A DNA stretch of 64,000 nt from NCBI RefSeq assembly GCF_030294985.1, contig NZ_AP024718.1, positions 1,503,001 to 1,567,000 on the forward strand, given 5' to 3'. The notes beneath the pieces were generated by a model, which did not search any database, was not told the origin of the DNA, and saw nothing but the letters and a program-made list of their open reading frames with translations. The stretch is from Methylomarinovum tepidoasis (GTDB lineage: Bacteria; Pseudomonadota; Gammaproteobacteria; Methylococcales; Methylothermaceae). A program made the translations under genes and the position numbers. Shown one piece after another: positions 1-8,927 of the stretch; within the stretch, counting starts at the first letter, position 1; each line of letters opens with the position of its first letter.

Positions 1-455
1 CCCTGGCGCCGGACGGCGAAACCCTGATTCTCAAACGTTACTGTCACATCGGCGTCGCCGTGGCCACGCCGGACGGGCTGGTGGTGCCGGTGATCCGCGA
101 CGTGGACCGCAAGGGCGTATGGGAACTGGCCGCAGAGCTGGCCGAGGTCAGCGCCCGTGCCCGGGCCGGCAAGCTCGGGCCCAACGATCTTCAGGGAGGT
201 TGCTTCTCCGTGTCCAGCCTCGGCGGCATCGGCGGGGGGCACTTCACCCCCATCGTCAACGTGCCGGAGGTGGCCATTCTGGGGTTGTCACGGGCGCGGA
301 TGCAGCCGGTGTGGAACGGCAGCGAATTCGAACCGCGGCTGATGCTGCCGATTTCCCTGTCTTACGACCACCGGGTGATCGACGGCGCCGAGGGGGCGCA
401 GTTCGTGGTCCGCTTCGGCCAGTTGCTCTGCGATTTGCGCCAGTTGGTGCTGTGA
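1..455 (+). CDS. aceF: Dihydrolipoamide acetyltransferase (pyruvate dehydrogenase E2), C-terminal part
   Basis: Partial gene entering from the left edge; the reading frame is open from base 3. It encodes the last ~150 residues of an E2 acyltransferase catalytic domain, which moves the acetyl group from the lipoyl arm to CoA. The stretch [17 protein letters not shown], the segment [24 protein letters not shown] and the active-site motif [10 protein letters not shown] are those of the pyruvate dehydrogenase E2 (AceF) rather than the 2-oxoglutarate E2. The lipoyl and E1/E3-binding domains lie outside the window. The E3 gene lpd follows 19 bp downstream, as in a typical aceE-aceF-lpd operon. Confidence 0.93.
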   Translation, partial: LAPDGETLILKRYCHIGVAVATPDGLVVPVIRDVDRKGVWELAAELAEVSARARAGKLGPNDLQGGCFSVSSLGGIGGGHFTPIVNVPEVAILGLSRARMQPVWNGSEFEPRLMLPISLSYDHRVIDGAEGAQFVVRFGQLLCDLRQLVL

Positions 456-474
456 GGGAGAGGGAGGAAGAAAC

Positions 475-1887
475 ATGACGATCGAAACCGAAGTCCTGGT
501 CATCGGCGCCGGCCCCGGCGGTTACACGGCGGCCTTCCGCGCCGCCGACCTGGGCAGGAAAGTGACTCTGGTGGAACGCTTTCCGGTGCTGGGGGGCGTG
601 TGCCTCAACGTCGGCTGCATTCCCTCCAAGGCCCTGCTGCACCTGGCGGAGCTGATCTATCAGGCCGGGGACGCGGCCGCCAAAGGCATCGATTTCGGCA
701 CCCCGAAGATCGACCTCGACAAGGTACGGGCCTGGAAGGAACGGGTGGTCAAGACCCTCAACACCGGCCTGGCCGGACTGGCCAAACAGCGCCAGGTCCA
801 GGTGGTGCAGGGAGTGGCCCGATTCACCTCCCCCCACGAGGTCGAGGTGGAAGGGCCTGAAGGCAGCGAAACCGTCCGTTTCCAGAACGCCATCATCGCC
901 GCCGGCTCCCGACCGGTGCAGCTGCCCGGCTTTCCTGACGATCCGCGGATCATGGATTCCACCGGCGCGCTGGCGCTGGAGGAGATTCCCGGTCATTTGC
1001 TGGTGGTGGGGGCAGGTGTCATCGGTCTGGAAATGGCCTGTGTCTATCATGCCCTGGGGGCGAAGATCTCGGTGGTGGAACTGGCGGACCAGATCCTACC
1101 GGGGACCGATCCGGAGCTGATCCGGCCGCTGCTGCAGACCATCACCAAGCGCTACGAGAACATCTGGCTGCGCGCTAAAGTGACTGGGGTCGAGGCCGGC
1201 GCGGACGGCCTGACGGTCCGTTTCGAGGGCGAGGGGGTGCCGGATCAGGCCCGCTTCGACCGTATCCTGGTGGCGGTGGGCCGCCGTCCCAACAGCGACC
1301 GTCTGAACCTGGCCGCTGCCGGCATCGACACCGACGAACGCGGTCTCATCCCGGTGGACGAGCAGATGCGCACCCAGGTGCCGCACATTTTCGCCATCGG
1401 CGATCTCGTGCCGGGGCCGATGCTGGCCCACAAGGCCAGCCACGAAGGCAAGATCGCCGCCGAGGTCATCGCCGGGGAGAAGGTGGCCTTCCAGGCCCTG
1501 ACCATCCCGGCGGTGGCCTATACCGATCCGGAAGTGGCCTGGATGGGCAGGAGCGAGGCCGACCTGAAGGAAGCCGGCATCGAATACGACAAGGCGGTAT
1601 TTCCCTGGGCCGCCAGCGGCCGCGCCCTGGCGATGGGGCGGCGCGAGGGGCTGACCAAGCTGCTGTGCGACAGGAAGACCCGCCGGATTCTGGGTGCCGG
1701 CATCACCGGGCCCCACGCCGGCGAGCTGATTTCCGAAGCCGTGCTGGCGCTGGAGATGGGGGCTGATGCCGAGGATCTGGCCCTGACCATCCATCCCCAT
1801 CCGACCCTGTCGGAGACGCTGATGTTCGCCGCCGAGATGCTCGAAGGCAGCATCACCGATCTGTATCTGGGCGGAAAGAAAAAATGA
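475..1887 (+). CDS. lpd: Dihydrolipoyl dehydrogenase (E3)
   Basis: Full-length 470-residue flavoprotein disulfide reductase that reoxidises dihydrolipoamide with NAD+ in the pyruvate dehydrogenase complex. Seen in the sequence: N-terminal FAD-binding GAGPGGYTAAFRAADLG, the redox disulfide in CLNVGCIPSK (Cys43 and Cys48), the NAD-binding GAGVIGLEMA near residue 180, the second FAD segment ending in AIGDLV, and the C-terminal HPHPTLSE holding the catalytic His442/Glu447 pair. The start is an ATG preceded by GGGAGAGGGAGG, a strong ribosome-binding site. It lies directly after the E2 gene and overlaps the next gene by 4 bp (ATGA). Confidence 0.96.
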   Translation: MTIETEVLVIGAGPGGYTAAFRAADLGRKVTLVERFPVLGGVCLNVGCIPSKALLHLAELIYQAGDAAAKGIDFGTPKIDLDKVRAWKERVVKTLNTGLAGLAKQRQVQVVQGVARFTSPHEVEVEGPEGSETVRFQNAIIAAGSRPVQLPGFPDDPRIMDSTGALALEEIPGHLLVVGAGVIGLEMACVYHALGAKISVVELADQILPGTDPELIRPLLQTITKRYENIWLRAKVTGVEAGADGLTVRFEGEGVPDQARFDRILVAVGRRPNSDRLNLAAAGIDTDERGLIPVDEQMRTQVPHIFAIGDLVPGPMLAHKASHEGKIAAEVIAGEKVAFQALTIPAVAYTDPEVAWMGRSEADLKEAGIEYDKAVFPWAASGRALAMGRREGLTKLLCDRKTRRILGAGITGPHAGELISEAVLALEMGADAEDLALTIHPHPTLSETLMFAAEMLEGSITDLYLGGKKK

Positions 1888-2681
1888 ACCTGGCGGAATT
1901 GTCCACGGTCGCGCTGCGCTGCCAGCATTTCGGCGAGGCCGGTCCGCCGTTGATGATCCTCCACGGCCTGTTCGGCGCCGGCCGCAATTGGTATTCCCTG
2001 GCCCGCAAGCTGGCGGATGAATGCCAGCTCCACGTCCCCGATCTGCGGGGACACGGGGAATCGCCTCAGGTGAGGCCCATCGACTATCCCCATATGGCCG
2101 CCGACGTTCTCGCCTTGCTCGATCGTGAAGGTTTGGACTCGGTCGGCCTGCTGGGTCACAGCATGGGCGGCAAGGTGGCTATGACCCTGGCGCTGCATGC
2201 GCCCGAGCGGGTGGAGCGGCTGATCGTGGTGGACATCGCCCCGGTGCAGTACAGCCACAACTTCGATCACGTCATCGCCGCCCTGCGGGCCCTGCCCCTG
2301 GAGAGAATCCACAGCCGTCGCGAGGCGGAGGCGTGGCTCAATCAGCACCTGGACAATCCGCTGGTGTGCCAGTTTCTGCTCCAGAATCTGGTAGCCGATG
2401 ATCACCGCTACCGCTGGCGTATCGACCTCGATCTCATCGCCGAGGCGCTGCCGGGCATCGTCGGTTTCCCCCTCGACGACCAGGTCAGGCCGTTCGCGGG
2501 GCCGACCCTGTTCATCGCCGGCGGCCGCTCGGAATACCTCAAGCCCCAGTACCACCAGGCCATCCGCACCCTGTTCCCCAACGCCCGCATCCAGACCGTC
2601 GCCAACGCCGGTCACTGGGTCCACATCGACGAGCCCGACGCCTTCCTCGATGTGGTGCGTTGCTTCCTGCGGGGGACATGA
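1884..2681 (+). CDS. Alpha/beta-fold hydrolase (YbfF-like esterase family)
   Basis: Protein of 265 residues with an alpha/beta hydrolase fold. The oxyanion-hole HGLFG motif occurs near residue 28, the nucleophile elbow is GHSMGG with Ser93, and the catalytic His is in NAGHWVHIDEP near the C terminus. No signal peptide is visible, so it is cytosolic. Overall it resembles the YbfF-type acyl-thioesterase/esterase group; the substrate cannot be read from the sequence. Its ATG overlaps the lpd stop codon (ATGA), so it is translationally coupled to the dehydrogenase operon. This could be chance packing or could reflect acyl-CoA housekeeping. Confidence 0.85.
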   Translation: MNLAELSTVALRCQHFGEAGPPLMILHGLFGAGRNWYSLARKLADECQLHVPDLRGHGESPQVRPIDYPHMAADVLALLDREGLDSVGLLGHSMGGKVAMTLALHAPERVERLIVVDIAPVQYSHNFDHVIAALRALPLERIHSRREAEAWLNQHLDNPLVCQFLLQNLVADDHRYRWRIDLDLIAEALPGIVGFPLDDQVRPFAGPTLFIAGGRSEYLKPQYHQAIRTLFPNARIQTVANAGHWVHIDEPDAFLDVVRCFLRGT

Positions 2682-2747
2682 GCCGACGCCATTAAAGCCG
2701 CGTCCCTTCCCGCCGCTAACTTCGGTGGGAATGCGGAAAGCGGCGAC

Positions 2748-3914
2748 ATGCGTATTTGGATCTGGCTCGGTTTGTTGTGGAGCGGTTGGGTGGCGGCGGA
2801 GGTGTATCAGCCGTCGCCGCTGACCGCCGGCTGGCGTCTGGAACAGGGAAAGCTGTCCTGCCGCCTGAGTCAGACGGTCGAAGATCTGGGAACGGTGGCC
2901 TTCGAGCACCGGGCCGGCAAGCCGCTGCGTTTCTGGTTGCAATTGGCGCACGAACCCCGGGTGGTGGACGCCGGCATCCAGATCCGTCCCGCGCCCTGGC
3001 AGCACCGTTACCTGCCCGGCCGGCGTTACGCCGTCGACCGCATCGAGGCGGCGGGAACTCTGGGCCGGCGCCTGGTGGTGGAAGGGCCGGTCGCCGAGCA
3101 GATGCTGGCGGCGGTGCACGCAGGTCGTTTTCCCCGCTTCGATTACCGCCGCCCCTGGGGAAACGTGCTCAGCGAGGCCCAGGTCAGCGTGTCGGCGGTG
3201 CGGTTCTGGGAACGGTATCCCGATTTCCAGGACTGCCGCGCCAAGCTGCCGCCCTACGGTCTGGATGACTTCACAGATCTGCGGTATTACTTCCGCGAGC
3301 GACAGGTCGAGCTGCCGCAGGCGGCCCGTACCCGCCTGTCCCAGCTGGCGGACCTGCTCCGACGTCTGGGCAAGGGCCAGGTGGCGGTCAGGAACGTCAC
3401 CGCCGGGACCGGCAAGGCGGCTGAAAGCTGGTTCCGGAAGCGGTTTCTCCGGGTGCGGCGTTGGCTTCGGTCCCAGGGGCTGGCGGCCAATCGGATCACC
3501 GCCGGCCGGGCCCGCGGCAAGCCGGTGGTGGAGATCCGCCTGTTCGGCCCCGAGGGGCTGCGCCTGTACCACTACGGCCGCCGCCAGAGCCGGCTCACCG
3601 CCGCCCAGCGTCGCCGGCTCGATCTGCTGGCCCGCTACGTCAACGAATTCTTCCCCGGCCGGCTCGTCATCCACGGTTACAGCGACGGCGCCCGCTGGCG
3701 CAGCGAGCGCACCAATCTGGCGCTGTCGCGCCGCTGGGCCGAGCGCATCCGCGATTATCTGGCCGGACGCGGGGTGGCGCCGCAGCGGATGACGGTCAAG
3801 GCCTGGGGATCGCGCCACCGGGTCGCCAGCAACCTGACCAAAGCCGGGCAGGCCAGGAACCGGCGGGTGCGGATCGATTTCGACGAGAGGCCGTTACCGG
3901 GCGCCGGGCACTGA
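2748..3914 (+). CDS. OmpA-family cell-wall-binding protein with MotY-like N-terminal domain
   Basis: Exported protein of 388 residues with a short signal peptide (cleavage after VAA near residue 17). The first ~200 residues resemble the N-terminal domain of MotY-type proteins (YQPSPLTAGWRLEQGKLSC; pattern-level similarity only). The C-terminal ~110 residues are an OmpA/MotB peptidoglycan-binding domain (IHGYSDGARWRSERTNLALS, then AWGSRHRVASN and the usual RNRRVRI end). It is about 100 residues longer than typical MotY because of a basic segment between the domains. No flagellar gene is nearby, so a motor role is uncertain. The 3' end overlaps the convergent gene on the other strand by 21 bp. 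Confidence 0.75.
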   Translation: MRIWIWLGLLWSGWVAAEVYQPSPLTAGWRLEQGKLSCRLSQTVEDLGTVAFEHRAGKPLRFWLQLAHEPRVVDAGIQIRPAPWQHRYLPGRRYAVDRIEAAGTLGRRLVVEGPVAEQMLAAVHAGRFPRFDYRRPWGNVLSEAQVSVSAVRFWERYPDFQDCRAKLPPYGLDDFTDLRYYFRERQVELPQAARTRLSQLADLLRRLGKGQVAVRNVTAGTGKAAESWFRKRFLRVRRWLRSQGLAANRITAGRARGKPVVEIRLFGPEGLRLYHYGRRQSRLTAAQRRRLDLLARYVNEFFPGRLVIHGYSDGARWRSERTNLALSRRWAERIRDYLAGRGVAPQRMTVKAWGSRHRVASNLTKAGQARNRRVRIDFDERPLPGAGH

Positions 3915-4691
3915 TCCGGCTTCGAGCCAGGATCTGGCCAGGGCCAGATCTTCGGGGGTATCGATGTCCACCGCCGCCTCCGGGTGTTCCAGGATCACGA
4001 AACGGACCCGGATGCCGAGCTTCCTTTCCACCTGCCGGGCCACCTCTGCGGTGGTCAGCCGGCCCAGCAGATAACGCCCCAGTGTGACCGCCCCCAGTTC
4101 CCGGATGAGGCGCCAGGGCCGTTTGCGCTGTCGTTCCAAACGGCGCCAGAAGTGGACGAATTCCCGTCCTTTGGGGGTGAGGAAGGCGAACAGGTTGCAG
4201 GTGCAGAAGGGGCCGTCGGCGAAGCGCAGGGCGGTGCGCCGCACGCCCGGAAAGCGCCGGACCACCAGCCGATGCGGGACCAGACCGACGGCCAGATCGA
4301 CGCCGCTGTCCTGGGCACGGCGGCAGAATTCCGTGAACACCGCGGAATCGGGAAAGGCCAGGTCCGAGGTGGTCAGCAGCACCGGCCGCTGGGGCGGGAC
4401 GGTTTCCATGCCGCGCCAGGCGCTGAGGGAGGGGGAGGCGGCGGGCGGCAGCCAGTGCAGGGGTTTGACGCTGTTTAAAGGGTGGCGGCGCCAGATGGCT
4501 TCGGTCGGCCCGACGAGGACGATGGCCTCGATGAGCGGGCAGCCTTCCAGGGCCGCCAACACCCGCGCCAGTAACGGCTTGCCTGCCAAGGGGACCAAGC
4601 TTTTGCAGGGGACGCCGGCGGCCGCGGCGACCGGGTTGTCCCGTTCACGGTCGGCGGCGAGAACGACGGCGTGCCAGTTTGTGACGCTCAC
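3894..4691 (-). CDS. Nucleotidyltransferase-family protein (MobA/GlmU-like fold)
   Basis: Protein of 265 residues beginning with a degenerate nucleotidyltransferase signature (HAVVLAADRERDNP, then PLAGKPLLARVLAAL) and containing a LLTTSDLAF segment at the position of the metal-binding Asp. The end, AAVDIDTPEDLALA, matches the end of the NTP_transf_3 (MobA-like) fold. It is not the molybdenum cofactor MobA, which occurs separately at 60828-61403. It lies downstream of the N-acyltransferase gene on the same strand, next to the sphingolipid genes, so activation of a lipid headgroup precursor is a reasonable inference. The start is GTG and lies inside one arm of a 28-bp inverted repeat. Confidence 0.7.
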   Translation of the reverse strand: MSVTNWHAVVLAADRERDNPVAAAAGVPCKSLVPLAGKPLLARVLAALEGCPLIEAIVLVGPTEAIWRRHPLNSVKPLHWLPPAASPSLSAWRGMETVPPQRPVLLTTSDLAFPDSAVFTEFCRRAQDSGVDLAVGLVPHRLVVRRFPGVRRTALRFADGPFCTCNLFAFLTPKGREFVHFWRRLERQRKRPWRLIRELGAVTLGRYLLGRLTTAEVARQVERKLGIRVRFVILEHPEAAVDIDTPEDLALARSWLEAGSVPGAR

Positions 4692-4797
4692 CGGGACGGG
4701 TTCCCGTTTTTCGGGGACGTCGTGAACCTGTCCCTGGGGACTTGGACACGGCCGTCCAGGCCGTGTACACCCCGAAAAACGGGAACCCGTCCCGGTG
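4689..4797. repeat. Perfect 28-bp inverted repeat with a nested hairpin
   Basis: The left arm at 4689-4716 and the right arm at 4770-4797 are exact reverse complements over 28 bases. Between them are 53 bases holding a second stem (ACACGGCC / GGCCGTGT, loop of about five bases). The element lies between two minus-strand genes and covers the GTG start and ribosome-binding region of the downstream one. It could be a REP/MITE-like palindrome or an RNA structure controlling translation. Copy number elsewhere in the genome cannot be judged from this window. Confidence 0.9.
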
Positions 4798-4815
4798 CTG
4801 TAATGCGTGGAACAT

Positions 4816-5946
4816 TCATGCCAGCGCTTTCTGATAGATCCGGTAACGTTTGTCGATCCTGGCCCCCAGGCTTTCGATGATGCCGCGGATGCGCCGGTTG
4901 TCCTCCAGAATCCACGACAGTTCCATGAAGCGCATCCCGTGGCGAAGCACGGGCTCGCGCAGGGCGTCCACCAGTAGATAGGCGATGGCGGCGCCCATCA
5001 GGCTTTGGCGCTGGGATTTGCGGATACCCATCAGGATCACCCGGCCGCTGTCGGGTGGCTGGAATTTCCAGCGCCACAGCAGCCTGAGCCAGTTGAACGG
5101 CAGCAGGCGGCCGTCGAGCCCGGCCAGCAGCTGATTCAGATTGGGAATGGCGACGATCATTCCCACCGCCTCGCCCCGATATTCGGCGATCTGGACGAAG
5201 TCGTCGGCGACGATGTGTTTGAGCGTCCCGGCCATTTCCGCGAATTCTTCCCGGGTGAAGGGCACGAAGCCCCAGTTGTCGGACCAGGCGTCGTTGAAGA
5301 TGTCGCGCAGCAGCTCGAATTCCTCCAGCAGGTGCCGGCGTCTAAGGGGGCGGACCCGGATTTCCCCGGTCGCCTTGGCCGCCAGCCGCCGGACCGGGGC
5401 GGGAAATTCGACATCGGTCTCGAGACGGTAGGCGAGCAGATCTTTGGCCTTGGCATAACCGAGGGCTTCGATCCGGTCGGCGTAATAGGGCGGGTTGTAG
5501 GGCATCATCACCATCGGCGGCCGGTCGAAGCCCTCGATCAGGAGGCCGCAGTCGTGGTTGATGGAGAGGTTGAACGGTCCCCGCACCGCCGTCATTCCCG
5601 CCTCCCGCAGCCAGGTTTCCGCCTGTCCCAGCAGGGCCTCGAACACCGCCGGATCGTCGATGGCCTCGAGCAGGCCGAAAAAGCCGGTCCGGTCGTCGTG
5701 CCGCTCCAGATAGAGCCGGTCGATCTGGGCGCTGATGCGGCCCACCGGCTCCCCATCGCGCAGCGCCAGCCAGCCCTGCCAGCGGGCGTGGCGGAAATAG
5801 GGGTTCTTCGGGGAAAGATGCTGGCGGCGTTCCAGCGCCAGGGGGGCGATCCAGTGGGGATTGCCGCGGTGGAGGCGGTGGGGGAGGCGGAGGAACCGTG
5901 TCAGATCCTTGGGATGGGTGACGGGAAGTAATCGCAGGGTGGTCAC
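4816..5946 (-). CDS. GNAT-superfamily N-acyltransferase, candidate bacterial ceramide synthase
   Basis: Protein of 376 residues without a signal peptide. It has the conserved core of a large proteobacterial GNAT-like family: YFRHARWQGWLALRDG, GRISAQIDRLY, FFGLLEAIDD, and RGPFNLSINHDCGLLIEGF followed by PPMVMMPYNPPYY. As I recall, the Caulobacter ceramide synthase bCerS belongs to this kind of GNAT protein. The gene is divergent from an operon encoding a serine palmitoyltransferase-like enzyme, an ACP and a CerR-like reductase. I infer that it N-acylates a sphingoid base or 3-keto precursor from an acyl-ACP or acyl-CoA. The start is GTG with a weak ribosome-binding site, so the exact N terminus is uncertain. 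Confidence 0.7.
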   Translation of the reverse strand: MTTLRLLPVTHPKDLTRFLRLPHRLHRGNPHWIAPLALERRQHLSPKNPYFRHARWQGWLALRDGEPVGRISAQIDRLYLERHDDRTGFFGLLEAIDDPAVFEALLGQAETWLREAGMTAVRGPFNLSINHDCGLLIEGFDRPPMVMMPYNPPYYADRIEALGYAKAKDLLAYRLETDVEFPAPVRRLAAKATGEIRVRPLRRRHLLEEFELLRDIFNDAWSDNWGFVPFTREEFAEMAGTLKHIVADDFVQIAEYRGEAVGMIVAIPNLNQLLAGLDGRLLPFNWLRLLWRWKFQPPDSGRVILMGIRKSQRQSLMGAAIAYLLVDALREPVLRHGMRFMELSWILEDNRRIRGIIESLGARIDKRYRIYQKALA

Positions 5947-6065
5947 GGAGACAGGTGTTGTATCGTTGCCTTAATGAGACGGTTGATTGTTTATTAGCAA
6001 CAGGCTATCCTTGAGGCCAAGTATTTCGGTGACCTTCGCGGGGTGCTCAGTGCTTTCCCCCGTGC

Positions 6066-6095
6066 TTGTTTCCGAATTGACGTCGATGCTATGAT
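6066..6095 (+). promoter_or_regulatory. Probable sigma-70 promoter of the sphingolipid operon
   Basis: A TTGTTT box at 6066-6071 and a TATGAT box at 6090-6095 are separated by 18 bases in the 280-bp divergent intergenic region. The predicted start would give a leader of about 125 nt before the TTG-initiated ligase gene. This is a match by eye to the consensus only. The rest of 5947-6226 shows no gene. Confidence 0.45.
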
Positions 6096-6226
6096 GTTTT
6101 TTACCCATAGGTTACCTGGCTTTCGCGTGAAAGCAACTGAAAACGACAGATAACTAAGGACACCTGCCTTCGCTGTTGTTGCGAAACGCCAACCGGTTTT
6201 TGTGAATTGAAAAAGGGGAGAGGCTC

Positions 6227-7969
6227 TTGGGTGCTCAAGCTACGCCTACCGAGAATACGTTGCCGCTGCGGCGGGCGGATTTTCCGACTTTAGCCGCAGC
6301 GCTGGATTACGCCGCGCAGGGGCGGACCGGCTGCAACTTCTACAACGGCCGTGGGGAGCTGTACGAGGTTCTGCCGTATTCCAAACTGCGAGAGCAATCC
6401 CTCGAGCTGGCCCGGCGTCTGGCCGGACTGGGGCTGCCGCGGGAGTCGCGCCTCGCCCTGGTGGCGGAGACCACCCCGGATTTCCTCCGCTTCTTCTTCG
6501 CCTGTCAATACGCCGGTCTGGTGCCGGTGCCGCTGCCCATCCCCTTCAGCCTCGGCAGCCACGAGGCTTATGTGCGCCAACTGCGGGCGATGTTGCAAAG
6601 CTGCCGTCCGGCGCTGGCGATGGCGCCGGTCAGTTTCATCTCCTTCCTCACCGAGGCGGCGGCAGGGCTCGATCTCGAATTTTTCGGCGCCCCGGAGGAT
6701 TTCTACCGCCTGCCTTACGGCAGCGCCGAACCACAGCCGCTCGAGCCCGACGAACTGGCCTACCTCCAGTACACTTCCGGCAGCACCCGTTTCCCGCGCG
6801 GGGTTATGATCCGCCAAGCGGCGGTGATGGACAACCTGGCGGGGATCGCCCAGCACGGCGTCGATCTGCGTCCCGGGGACCGGGCGGTGTCCTGGCTGCC
6901 GTTCTACCACGACATGGGGCTGGTGGGGCTGATGCTGACGCCGGTGGCGTCCCAGGTGTCGGTCGATTACCTGGGAACCCGCGAGTTCGCCATGCGGCCG
7001 CGTCAGTGGCTGGCGCTGATGTCCAGGAACAAGGCGACGATTTCCTTCGGACCCCCGTTCGGTTACGAGCTGTGCGCCCGCCGCCTGCGTCCCGGTGAGG
7101 CGGCCAAGTTCGATCTGAGCGCCTGGCGGGTGGCCGGTGTGGGGGCGGAGATGATCCGCACCGAAACCTTACGCAATTTCGTCGAGGCATTGGCGCCGGC
7201 GGGTTTCCGCGAAGAAGCTTTCCTGCCCTGCTACGGCATGGCCGAATGCTCCCTGGCCGTCTCCTTCGCGCCGTTGACCCAGGGGATCAAGGTCGATCGG
7301 GTCGACGGCGAGCTCCTGGCCTTGGAAGGACGGGCGGTTCCGACGGAGGAGGGCGAACGGGTCAACGAATTCGTCGACTGCGGCGTGCTGCTGCCCAGTT
7401 TCGAGATGCGGATTCTCGATGCCGACGGCAACGAGGTGGGCGAGCGCCAGATCGGCACCATCCACCTGCGCGGTCCGAGCGTGATGTCCGGCTATTTCGA
7501 GGATCCGGAAACCACCGAAGCGGTGCTGTCCAAGGACGGCTGGCTCAATACCGGCGACCTCGGCTACGTGGCCGACGGCCGCTTGTACCTGACCGGGCGG
7601 GCCAAGGATCTCATCATCGTCAACGGCCGCAACATCTGGCCGCAGGATCTGGAATATCTCGCCCACCGCCAGCCCGAGGTGCGTCCTGGTGACGCCCTGG
7701 CCTTCGGGGTGCCGGATGCGGATGGCGACCGGGTCATTCTGGTAGTGCAGTGCCGCGAGACCGACGAGGCCAAACGCGCCGATCTGGTGCAGCGCATCCG
7801 CTCCCAGGTGCAGGCGGAGATCGGTGTCGACTGCGCCGTGGAGCTGGTGCCATTGCATACTTTGCCGCGGACTTCCTCCGGCAAGCTGTCGCGTTCCAAG
7901 GCCCGGGAAAATTACATCACCCAGCACGGTCTGGTCCAGTCCAAGGGGCAGCGTGCCGCCGTTCTCTGA
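6227..7969 (+). CDS. Fatty acyl-AMP ligase (FAAL / acyl-ACP synthetase)
   Basis: Adenylate-forming enzyme of 580 residues. It has the adenylation core motif YTSGSTRFPRGVM near residue 185, the FAAL-type LPFYHDMGLVG segment, NTGDLGY with the hinge region GRAKDLIIVNGRNIWPQDLE, and the catalytic-lysine motif TSSGKLSRSKAR at the end. The sequence favours the FAAL branch, which loads fatty acids on an acyl carrier protein, over ordinary acyl-CoA ligases. An ACP gene lies 1 kb downstream. The start is TTG, chosen because GGGGAG precedes it by six bases and the family N terminus begins about there. It is the first gene of a five-gene run and probably supplies acyl-ACP for the PLP enzyme or the GNAT acyltransferase. 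Confidence 0.88.
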   Translation: MGAQATPTENTLPLRRADFPTLAAALDYAAQGRTGCNFYNGRGELYEVLPYSKLREQSLELARRLAGLGLPRESRLALVAETTPDFLRFFFACQYAGLVPVPLPIPFSLGSHEAYVRQLRAMLQSCRPALAMAPVSFISFLTEAAAGLDLEFFGAPEDFYRLPYGSAEPQPLEPDELAYLQYTSGSTRFPRGVMIRQAAVMDNLAGIAQHGVDLRPGDRAVSWLPFYHDMGLVGLMLTPVASQVSVDYLGTREFAMRPRQWLALMSRNKATISFGPPFGYELCARRLRPGEAAKFDLSAWRVAGVGAEMIRTETLRNFVEALAPAGFREEAFLPCYGMAECSLAVSFAPLTQGIKVDRVDGELLALEGRAVPTEEGERVNEFVDCGVLLPSFEMRILDADGNEVGERQIGTIHLRGPSVMSGYFEDPETTEAVLSKDGWLNTGDLGYVADGRLYLTGRAKDLIIVNGRNIWPQDLEYLAHRQPEVRPGDALAFGVPDADGDRVILVVQCRETDEAKRADLVQRIRSQVQAEIGVDCAVELVPLHTLPRTSSGKLSRSKARENYITQHGLVQSKGQRAAVL

Positions 7970-7972
7970 AGC

Positions 7973-8905
7973 GTGACGGACCCGGCGCCTTTGATCGCGC
8001 TGACCGGTGCCAGCGGCTTCATCGGCCGCTGGATCGCCCGCCACCTGGTTGCCGCCGGGTGGCGGGTTCGCGTTTTGGTGCGGCCCGGCTCCGAGTCCAG
8101 GTTGCCTGCCGATCTTCCGCTGCTGCGGCATCGGGGCACGTTGACCGTGCCGGAGGATCTGGCGGCCTTCGTCGCCGGCACGCAGGCGGTGGTTCATTGC
8201 GCCGGGCAGGTGCGCGGCATCACGCCAGCGGATTTCGAGGCCGTCAACGTCGCCGGAACCCGCCATCTGGCCGCTGCCGCCGCCAAGGCGCAGGTGAACC
8301 GTTTCGTGCTGATTTCATCCCTGGCGGCTCGGGAGCCCCATTTGTCTCCTTATGCGGCCAGCAAGCGCGCGGGGGAGGAAGCGCTGTCGGCGTTCGGGCA
8401 GGCGTTCTCGTCTTTGGCGCTACGGCCGCCGGCGGTGTACGGGCCCGGTGACCGGGAGATGCGCCCGTTGCTGAAAGCGATGGCGCGGGGTTGGATTCCC
8501 GTCCTCAGCGACTTGAGCGCCCGTTTTTCCCTGCTCTACGTCGAGGATCTGGCCCGGGCGGTGACGGCGGCGGTGCGGAGCGACGCCGAAGGGGTGTTCG
8601 AACTGGACGATGGCCATCCCCAAGGTTACGGCTGGCATGAGGTGCGGACCATCGCCGCCGCCTACCGTCAGGGGAAGGCGCGTCTGCTGCCGGTGCCCGA
8701 AGCACTGTTGCGGACCTTGGCCGGGATCAACCTGGGTCTTGCCAGGCTGAGCGGGCGCTTGCCGATGCTGACCCCGGCCAAGGTCAACGAGTTACGCCAC
8801 CTGGACTGGGTGTGCGACAATACCCGAATCTGTCAGGTCCTCGACTGGCGTCCCCAGGTGGATTTCGCCACCGGGTTGGTCCGGACCCTGGCGTCACCGG
8901 TTTGA
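7973..8905 (+). CDS. NAD-dependent epimerase/dehydratase family reductase, candidate ceramide reductase (CerR-like)
   Basis: Extended short-chain dehydrogenase/reductase of 310 residues. The N terminus has the Rossmann motif TGASGFIGRW, followed by VVHCAGQVRG and the active-site YAASKRAGEE (YxxxK). In the Caulobacter sphingolipid pathway an NAD-epimerase-like protein, CerR, reduces the 3-keto group after N-acylation. Position between the acyl ligase and the ACP/serine palmitoyltransferase-like genes supports the same role here, but it is an inference. It starts with GTG three bases after the previous stop. Other SDR functions such as sugar modification cannot be excluded by sequence alone. 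Confidence 0.75.
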   Translation: MTDPAPLIALTGASGFIGRWIARHLVAAGWRVRVLVRPGSESRLPADLPLLRHRGTLTVPEDLAAFVAGTQAVVHCAGQVRGITPADFEAVNVAGTRHLAAAAAKAQVNRFVLISSLAAREPHLSPYAASKRAGEEALSAFGQAFSSLALRPPAVYGPGDREMRPLLKAMARGWIPVLSDLSARFSLLYVEDLARAVTAAVRSDAEGVFELDDGHPQGYGWHEVRTIAAAYRQGKARLLPVPEALLRTLAGINLGLARLSGRLPMLTPAKVNELRHLDWVCDNTRICQVLDWRPQVDFATGLVRTLASPV

Positions 8906-8927
8906 ACCAATCAACGACCAACATGCC

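Noticed and set aside
1518-3818. 766-codon open frame on the minus strand opposite lpd and the hydrolase
   Set aside because: It is a shadow of GC-rich coding sequence. The plus strand holds clear lpd, hydrolase and OmpA genes, and the minus-strand product resembles no family.
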